Below are positions 9,467-15,471 of a stretch of 15,471 bases of DNA, piece after piece. The stretch covers positions 1 to 15,471 of the forward strand of contig JAKOGH010000850.1 in assembly GCA_024811115.1 (NCBI GenBank). Reading direction: 5' to 3'. The DNA is from Terana coerulea. Taxonomy: Eukaryota; Basidiomycota; Agaricomycetes; Polyporales; Phanerochaetaceae. Position numbers and translations under genes: made by a program. The notes beneath the pieces are model-generated. The model had not been told where the DNA came from. It searched no databases and was given only the letters and a program-made list of their open reading frames with translations. How positions within the stretch are numbered: position 1 is the stretch's first letter; each line of letters opens with the position of its first letter.

Positions 9467-9872
9467 TTACCGCCATATAGCAGCATATCTGTGTCAAATC
9501 GACTATGCAATCTACTTGAGTCTGCTCTCTTGTACATCTAGCAGACTTACTCAAGAGTCTGCATCTGCTCAGTATCAGGTATATCCGAGGATTGGTTGGT
9601 ATGTATCATTATTCAGGGCCTCTCGCGAGTGATCACAGGTCAAGGAATTTGGTGAGCATCCACAGTCACGACTCCTGCAAAGCAAGCTGATGCTTATGTA
9701 CTTGCATTTATGGTTCTGAGACATCTTTATCTCTTACGGGGCGAATGACTATATGAAGACGTTTTTGTGCCTCCAACCGACACCATCGTTGAAATTTGAA
9801 GCCGCAAGTTGGCTTCTGGCACTTGGCCATTCCTGGACCGGCCTATGGCTGCCTCTGTTAGGCTTGCCTCGT

Positions 9873-9902
9873 ACTTCTCGGAGGTACACTTCTCGGAGGT
9901 AC
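9873..9902 (+). repeat. Tandem duplication, 2 x 15 nt
   Basis: ACTTCTCGGAGGTAC occurs twice back to back. It lies in the non-coding stretch 9467-10186, where I see no gene. The end of that stretch (about 10050-10186) is pyrimidine-rich and leads to a good CACCATGG start context at 10187, so it may have been the promoter of the dynamin gene. Confidence 0.7.
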
Positions 9903-10186
9903 AATTAGTACGCCCTACATGTCTGCCTGACGGCAAAGCCCGTCCTTCACAGTGAAGGGTAACGTGGCTAACAAGGGTGAGAGCTTTAGGCGCCGATCGA
10001 GTGAAGCCAAAGTAGACATTGAAGGTTGAGTTTCTTGCAACACTCCCTCGACTACCACCTCTCCTCCATACTTTACTACCGTCGGTGTGGACATATGGTC
10101 CCACCGTAATATTCTCTATAATACTCACTCATGCTAGACCACCACACTCTTTGATCACTTCCACTCTTTCTACACATTCCTACACC

Positions 10187-11540
10187 ATGGCCCCCGCTGC
10201 ATCCACACTTTCTTTCAATTCTGCATCTGTGACATCCTGCTCAACATTGAATATTTTTGGGAGATCCTATCCTGGAGAAACAGCTTGCTACTTTGCTTTG
10301 TACCCGGCGAGAGAAGGAGTGCGAAACATCTGATGTCTTTGCCATGTCCGTATCGGAAGCTGACATGGTTCAACTGACAGGCTGCAAAGCGAACTTGCTT
10401 TACCAAAGGTGGCCTTCATTGGAGACGAGCGGTTGGGAAAAACCAGCGTCATTGAGCATATATCTGGGATGCGTCACTTACATCTACCTAGTCAGCGGTG
10501 CTCTCAATTCCTCATAGGTCGCACTGCCTATGCTAGCGTCATCGTCTTTGAAGTGTACCATCGAGTACTGCTTTTCCTCCTCCAGCAGACCGCTGTCATA
10601 TCAGATCAGCACGTTAACCACGCTGGACACGCTGCACAGGTCACTGAGTGAATCTGTTTACGTTCAGTTTGATCCAGTGCATACCAAATTAACCTTGGCC
10701 GAACGCAAGTTGGAGCGAGCACACGCGTCACTGCTCAATCCTTACCAGCGTGCGAAACCTTTGTCAGATTGGCCGTCAAGGATATCGCGAATATGGAGCA
10801 CAATAAGTGGTCATCAATGAATCTCCTTTGTGTGCATGTTTCGGGCTCTGGGTTACTGCCTCTAACATTTTTAGAACTGCCCGATAATGCCTCACATTTC
10901 TTCCTGTACTTTTGTGACCTCTAGCTCATGTCGAGTCTGGCAGGCTTGGGGTCGAGTGACGATGGCACCCGGGCGGAACTATCTGGCATACATGGTCAAA
11001 GCCCATATCAAAGAAACTGACGTTATCATGACAACTATGCCTATGAATAGTACACCACATTGCCACAACTATCAGTGTAGAAGCATATACTCACTTCCGA
11101 GAGCAGGTCACCCTGATTGGGACATTGTGGACGTCGTGCGCCGTCTCAACACATCAGAGCGTCAAGCCATGGGTAAGTATGACCGGCTCCCGTCTGCATC
11201 CACTTCTGAATACTTCTTCATACAGGTATTGTGACCAAACCGGCAACCGCTGTCGATGGTGTCAACAGGCTCTCGGATTGCACCAATCATTGGCTGGACA
11301 TGCTTAAGAGTGGATCTCGTCGCCTTTATTGCAAGGGTACCACTGTGTCCTCACACCGGCGCGAGGGCGCTCTGACACTCGGCTCAATATTGAGAGAGCG
11401 TACAAAGCCAAAGATGCGTACTTCGCGCAAGTTTCCGATTGGTTCAAGGCGCGTGCAAGAGGCCAACTGGGGACGGATGCATTCCTTGTGGCATTATGGA
11501 AGACAATGGCATATGTGATGGAGGACGAGTACGTCTGTTT
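10187..11540 (+). pseudogene. Dynamin-like GTPase, N-terminal GTPase half, frameshifted
   Basis: Reads as the G domain of a fungal dynamin-family (Mx-like) GTPase spread over several frames. In order: LPKVAFIGDERLGKTSVIEHISG (about 10400-10470), with a P-loop GxxxxGKT at 10421-10444; LSESVYVQFDPVHTKLTLAE then RAHASLLNP (about 10650-10745); a G3-like LTFLELPDN (about 10860-10885) where DLPG is expected; RNYLAYMVKAHIKETDVIMTT (about 10975-11037); DWDIVDVVRRLNTSERQAMG, joined by a clean 53-nt intron (11173-11225) to IVTKPATAVDGV, where TKPA replaces the usual TKPD; then YHCVLTPARG and DAYFAQVSDWFKARARGQLG (to about 11535). At least four frame changes separate these blocks. The similarity stops at a GTACGT donor-like site (11530), where the next part of a dynamin is missing. 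That part lies downstream in reverse orientation. The start at 10187 (CACCATGG) is uncertain. Confidence 0.72.
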
Positions 11541-11579
11541 GCTGCTTGAGAGTTCAGACGGCTGCTGATATGCTTTGCA

Positions 11580-13410
11580 ACCCAGCACCTGCTCAAGATG
11601 GCGCTTCCTCGTCATAAGCTGCGCGCGTTCGCAGCCGTAAGAAAGCCGTTGCACCGCAGGTAGCTGCTAGCATGCTCCGCCGCATTCTCGCCCGTCAGGC
11701 CCAGCTCTTCCGCCATCACCGTGCTCAGCTCTCTGCACACAGCAGCGACCAGATCACTCTCCAGCACAGACATCACGTTGTCGGTTACTCGCTGCACGAT
11801 CGGAATGCTGCGTAAAGGCCCACATGCAGACAGAGAGCAGGGCACACACCTTCCACACCATTTGAAAATAGCCTCTCACGTAGGCCATGATATGCAGCTC
11901 CTGATGATACATCGAAATCGGCACGCTGCCGACCCGAGGCAGGTTAAGATCGTCCAGGCTGCGCTTCAGTTCGTCGGGCCAGACACCGGCCGCTGGTGCC
12001 CCGGGTCGCCGCACGAGCGCATCAGCCTCGGGCGGTGCAGGAAGGATGACAGGTCCGGGGCGGCTTGCGCTCGGCATAAGAGTCGCAGTCGGGAGGGCCG
12101 TATTCACCACGCCCTGGTCGCTCTTCCGTCGCTTCAACGCAGGTTCGTGACGCCGCGTCCGGCGCGCTCTCCGCCTCCAGAGCCTTGCCCACTTGCTCCA
12201 GCTCCTCCAGCTCCGCAGTCTTACCCTGCTGCTCTTGCTCTGCTAGATTCTCTAGCGCTTCTTGTTTCTCCAACACTTTGGTCACTCCCTCTTGGTACAG
12301 ACGAAGGAAGTTGTCGCGCGTGGTCTCGAGATAGGCTCTAGGACAGCCTCTTAAATAGTCGGAAGAGATGCTCTCGTTCCTTTGTATATAGAGGCTGTCA
12401 CCAAGGTGGGGGTCTTCTGAGAAGTGTCCCGGACTTCGAACCGGCTTCTCGGCAAGAAATAGCTCGGACCTCAAGCGCGCTGCGCTGACGACGTCATCAT
12501 CATCGTCGCAGGGCCAGGCTAAGGTCGGTAAGTAGTCCCCTTGCACGACCTGTACGGCGACAGCACTGAGTCTGCAGCTTCTCGCAGTACCAAGGGCGAT
12601 GATTAAGGTAGCTGCATACTAGACACCGGACTGACTTCATATCCCCGGTGTCATCCCACCCTCAGCCATTTCTCTATATTTACAGTACTCACGGTATTAC
12701 AATTAACTAGATAAGTACATACTCCATTATTATGCGAATTCTTCTCTTAGTTTGCGGGCTCATGCTCGGAGGCATTCGCCTGCGTCATACAGAAAGAGAG
12801 AGATGTGATAATATGAGCGACGACGCTTGGGCAGCAGGCTCAGGCAAGGGCGGCGTAAGTATACAGTGGGCTCTTCTCCCGGGCTCGCCACGAGGGCGAT
12901 GCCGTGGCGGCCAGGCGATGCCTGACGTGCCGTTTCAAACTCCGGGACACTACACTGAAGGACCCAGAGTTTGGATGTAGACTACCTCTGGCCCCGGCGC
13001 TGGCCAAGCTCTTCTCGCACATCCACAACAAAGACGTAAGTATCTGGAGAGGCTGTATCTGGGCCATGTAAGAGCGTAGGCTTCTCTGCCAGGGGATAAA
13101 ATGCCGGGCACGATGCACGAATGTCCTTCCTGAGCGTATAGTAAGCGCGCTTCTTGCGCCTAAAGAAACTGTCGAAGCCGGTATCCCTTGCGGCAAGTAT
13201 TTTGAAGTCGAACGCGAGCTTATTAACGTGCGAGAGGATGAAGGAGGTCGGGTCGTCAGAGACGGAGGCAGGGAGCCTGCTTAACCTGGTTTCATGTGCG
13301 CACACCTTCCTCCAACATCGAGTGCAGCTGCTTGATTCCGCGCGATCTTAGTGACCCATCCACGCACTCCTGTAGTAGTCTGTTTCGCTCATCTTTCTTC
13401 CCGATCAACG
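11580..13410 (-). pseudogene. Dynamin-like GTPase, middle and GED half, inverted and frameshifted
   Basis: Read on the minus strand this gives the C-terminal half of a dynamin. In order: RNRLLQECVDGSLRSRGIKQ (about 13390-13330), SRLPASVSDDPTSFILSHVN with FFRRKKRAYYTLRKDIRASC (13280-13110, middle domain), SDYLRGCPRAYLETTRDNFL with a Glu-rich coiled-coil-like stretch (about 12370-12170), then MYHQELHIMAYVRGYFQMVW joined by a 58-nt intron (11849-11792) to RVTDNVMSVLESDLVAAVCR and EELGLTGENAAEHASSYLR. It ends with LMTRKRHLEQVLG (about 11625-11585), typical of the GTPase effector domain. Frame breaks lie near 13290, 12985, 12130 and 11657; 12550-12980 aligns poorly. No GTPase domain lies upstream on this strand. 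The piece begins where the plus-strand fragment (10187-11540) stops, so the two look like one gene split by an inversion. Confidence 0.7.
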
Positions 13411-14097
13411 TTCCCGTTAGGGACGTCCACATTAACTCGCATAATTAAGCACTCGGAATTATGCATGTGTATAATCCCTCTATACCACTCCATATTACGA
13501 CAATTGATGACAACGTTGAAGCTCATTTTAGACGGCGGCATTCATCTGTAATTGAACCTATGACACGTATCGTACGTGTCATTCTTGCCTGCCGCTGCTG
13601 CATGTACCGTGGCCAACTCCGAGTTCAAGTTACTACGCACGCATAGCTTGCCACTGGGCCCCGGCAGTTCAAGGCTTTGGATGATTGTAGGTTCGAACCA
13701 GCCTGCAGGAGAAAAATCCGAACACTGCTGTACATGACCGTCATGTTATATTGAGGACAGGTCGTCATCGTGTTCTAGTCATTGCAGACGCTAGGCGTTA
13801 TAACGTAATGAAAACAAGGGGATTAAATCTACGTATGAGATCTTCGCAATATCGTGTATGATCGTGAAGGGAGGGATCGCAGGAAACGAAAGCATGGTGG
13901 TCTGAAGTTACAAGTGATTACGGATAGAGTGTGCGCGTAAATAAATAAAGGCGTGTTTCGATGGTATGGATATGTCATGGAATAGTGATGGATGCAGTGC
14001 GAGTTATTGTCCTGAATGCGAACGACAGCAATAGCGAACAGACCAAGAGCCCCAGCAAGAAAGGAAGGAACATACGATGTCAGGAGCGCTACGTGGG
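13411..14097. other. Intergenic, downstream of the histidine kinase
   Basis: No gene recognised in 687 bp; the open frames here have no domain. It should hold the 3' UTR of the minus-strand histidine kinase. A near-perfect palindrome sits at 13561-13581. Confidence 0.5.
13561..13581. repeat. 21-nt interrupted palindrome
   Basis: TGACACGTA, a 3-nt centre (TCG), then TACGTGTCA: two perfect 9-nt arms. It could be a dimeric transcription factor site or a small hairpin. No neighbouring promoter clearly needs it. Confidence 0.6.
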
Positions 14098-15471
14098 CTA
14101 TGGGCGGGAGCCGGAGTATTCGTGTGTCGATAATGGCGTGCCGCGTTTCCGACGCTCATCGGCGATGGCGAGCATTGACTTCAAGCTCTTCTCAAGAACG
14201 GGCTTGGTCAAAACACTGATAGGTAGGGTGAGTATGAAGCATAGCCACAGCGAACGATTGACTCACTGATCCACGCCGGCCTCGAGATATTCCTGCTGGT
14301 CAGTCAACAAAGCATTGCCTGCATTCGCGTCAGTACGCCGTCAACGCTCAACGATCTGGTCGGATTCACGCACCAGTAACGCCGACGACAAAGTCCCCGC
14401 GACCCCTCCGCCGCAGATTCGCCACGGCCACCAACCCGGACATGACGGGCATTTGGTTGTCGAGGAACACCACGGCATATCGCTCGTCGCCCGGCGCCAG
14501 CGAGTCACCGGGCATGAGGCCGCTGCTGCCCGTGTCTTCCGACGACGGCGTGGGTCGGGCAGCAGAATTGACGATGAGATCCAGCGCGATCTCGCCGTTC
14601 TCCGCCGTGGTGACCTTGCACCCTAGCCGCGTGAGCATACGCGACATGAGCTTGCGCGTCAGCGGATCGTCGTCCACCACGAGCACGGGCAAGCCGCTCG
14701 CGTACGGTATTGACGCAGTGCTGGAGCTGGCCGCGACGGCCGTAGAAGACGTGCTGCACGGCGTGCGCACTTGAGACATAGGGGACGCAGGTGTCACGGT
14801 CGTCGCCACATCGGCTACTGCGGTCTCGGGAATGGCGAAGTCTCTGGGTGTAGGGAGCTCCAGGTGAGCGGGTTTGATGGTGGCATTAGACGATTCTTCT
14901 TTGAGGATGGCTGGACGCTCGGGCGGCGTGGAGGGTGGAGACGGATTCGGCGTGGCAGGGTTCGATACTGAGAAATGGGAATGCAAGAGGTCTGTACCAG
15001 TTGATGGATCGCCGATAGTACGGGTGGGTACTCGCGAATCACCATCTTTCCTCATAGGAGATCTCCACAAGGCCGCCCTGCTCCATGAGACTATGCAGAA
15101 CGGACGATGACCGTTCAGCTTCCGAAGGCAGCGATGGCAAAGAAGATACGTTGGGTAGTGGGCTGTGGGTATTGAGCGATCGCCGAGGGGAGGCAAAGTC
15201 GGGTCTGTCGCTGGGATTCTCAAGATTCGAGTTGTAGCGGTGGCTATGTGGTGTAGGCATTCCATCGCCGACCTTATTACCAACGCCCAACGCTGTTGAG
15301 CACAGACAATGTAAGTATAGTTTTTTAACGAGAATGAACGACGACATACGCAATTCGACCCAGAATGTCGAGCCTTCATTGACTTTGGATGACACGCCCA
15401 AACGACCTCCACTACGTTTGACTATCTGACGAACGAGCGCCAAGCCAAGACCTGTACCCTTGCCACCTTGT
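14098..15471 (-). CDS. Hybrid histidine kinase, C-terminal part (ATPase end plus receiver domain)
   Basis: Two-component signalling protein; the receiver takes phosphate from the kinase core and would pass it to an Ypd1-type phosphotransfer protein. Exons are from beyond 15471 to 15350, then 15292-14374, 14318-14267 and 14215-14098; introns are 57, 55 and 51 nt, all GT/AG. The window starts inside the HATPase domain at the G2 box (GGKGTGLGLALVRQIVKRSG), ending in NEGSTFWVELP. A long Ser/Pro-rich linker follows. The receiver then has the acidic triad in VLVVDDDPLTRKLM, phospho-acceptor Asp in VVFLDNQMPVMSG, Thr in VVGVTGN and the conserved Lys in VLTKPV. Only about 30 residues follow. An unusually long Ser/Gly/Pro loop (about 27 residues) precedes the phospho-acceptor strand. 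In the linker the frame breaks at plus-strand TTT 15047-15049: removing one base joins SYEE to DGDSRVPTRTIGD. A 61-nt intron (GTCTCA...GCGAG) is a weaker alternative. The sensor and H-box lie outside the window. Confidence 0.9.

Noticed and set aside
11530..11585. Plus-strand intron from GTACGT to AACCCAG joining the GTPase piece to the sequence after 11586
   Set aside because: The signals look good, but the sequence after the acceptor is the GED end read backwards (minus strand LMTRKRHLEQVLG), so a plus-strand exon there would not be dynamin sequence.
12430..12450. Second tRNA B-box-like sequence (minus strand CCGGTTCGAAGTCCGG)
   Set aside because: The loop is 8 nt instead of 7, the rest of a cloverleaf is missing, and it lies in a frame matching the dynamin middle region.
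12732..12980. Plus-strand open frame followed by two GTAAGT donor-like sites (12855, 13035)
   Set aside because: The encoded peptide has no recognisable domain. The overlapping minus strand carries dynamin middle-domain sequence, which explains the region better, although 12550-12980 remains poorly resolved.
13689..13700. B-box-like GGTTCGAACC, possible tRNA gene
   Set aside because: The T-stem does not pair on either strand, and no A box, anticodon arm or acceptor stem is present. The word is simply self-complementary.
14442..14774. Plus-strand open frame opposite the histidine kinase receiver
   Set aside because: It is a shadow of the GC-rich coding strand; the peptide is low in complexity and has no domain.

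Overview
The window looks like nuclear DNA of a filamentous basidiomycete, probably an Agaricomycete. Genes are cut by many introns of about 49-67 nt with GTRNGT donors, CTGAC/CTRAY-like branch sites and YAG acceptors. The families also fit: an F-box/LRR protein, a small secreted protein, Arp2, a Rim2-type mitochondrial carrier, a fungal dynamin-like GTPase and a hybrid histidine kinase.

Layout from left to right: (1) 1-1292, minus strand, an F-box/LRR-like gene that runs off the left edge. (2) 1654-2552, an 881-bp non-autonomous transposon with long terminal inverted repeats and a 9-bp target duplication, Mutator-like (MULE) in form. (3) 3126-3772, plus strand, a small secreted protein with a TATA box, a CCAAT box and a probable 5'-UTR intron upstream. 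(4) 4414-5896, plus strand, a complete six-exon ARP2 gene. (5) 6282-7451, minus strand, a complete four-exon pyrimidine-nucleotide-type mitochondrial carrier, convergent with ARP2. (6) About 7.5-10.2 kb, a gene-poor stretch with a 33-nt inverted repeat pair, small hairpins and a short tandem duplication. (7) 10187-13410, a dynamin-family GTPase in two oppositely oriented pieces: the GTPase half on the plus strand and the middle/GED half on the minus strand. Turning the second piece around would place the parts in normal dynamin order, so a local inversion of about 1.8 kb is the simplest reading. Both pieces also carry several frame breaks. (8) 14098-15471, minus strand, the C-terminal part of a hybrid histidine kinase (end of the ATPase domain, low-complexity linker, receiver domain), open at the right edge.

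Three otherwise good genes (F-box, ARP2, histidine kinase) each carry one single-base frame break in a short homopolymer. ARP2 is normally essential, so base-calling or assembly errors are more likely there than gene death. The dynamin pieces have many more breaks plus damaged GTPase motifs, and look like a true pseudogene. The genes do not form one pathway. The most unusual observations are the split, inverted dynamin gene and the well-preserved MULE-like element.
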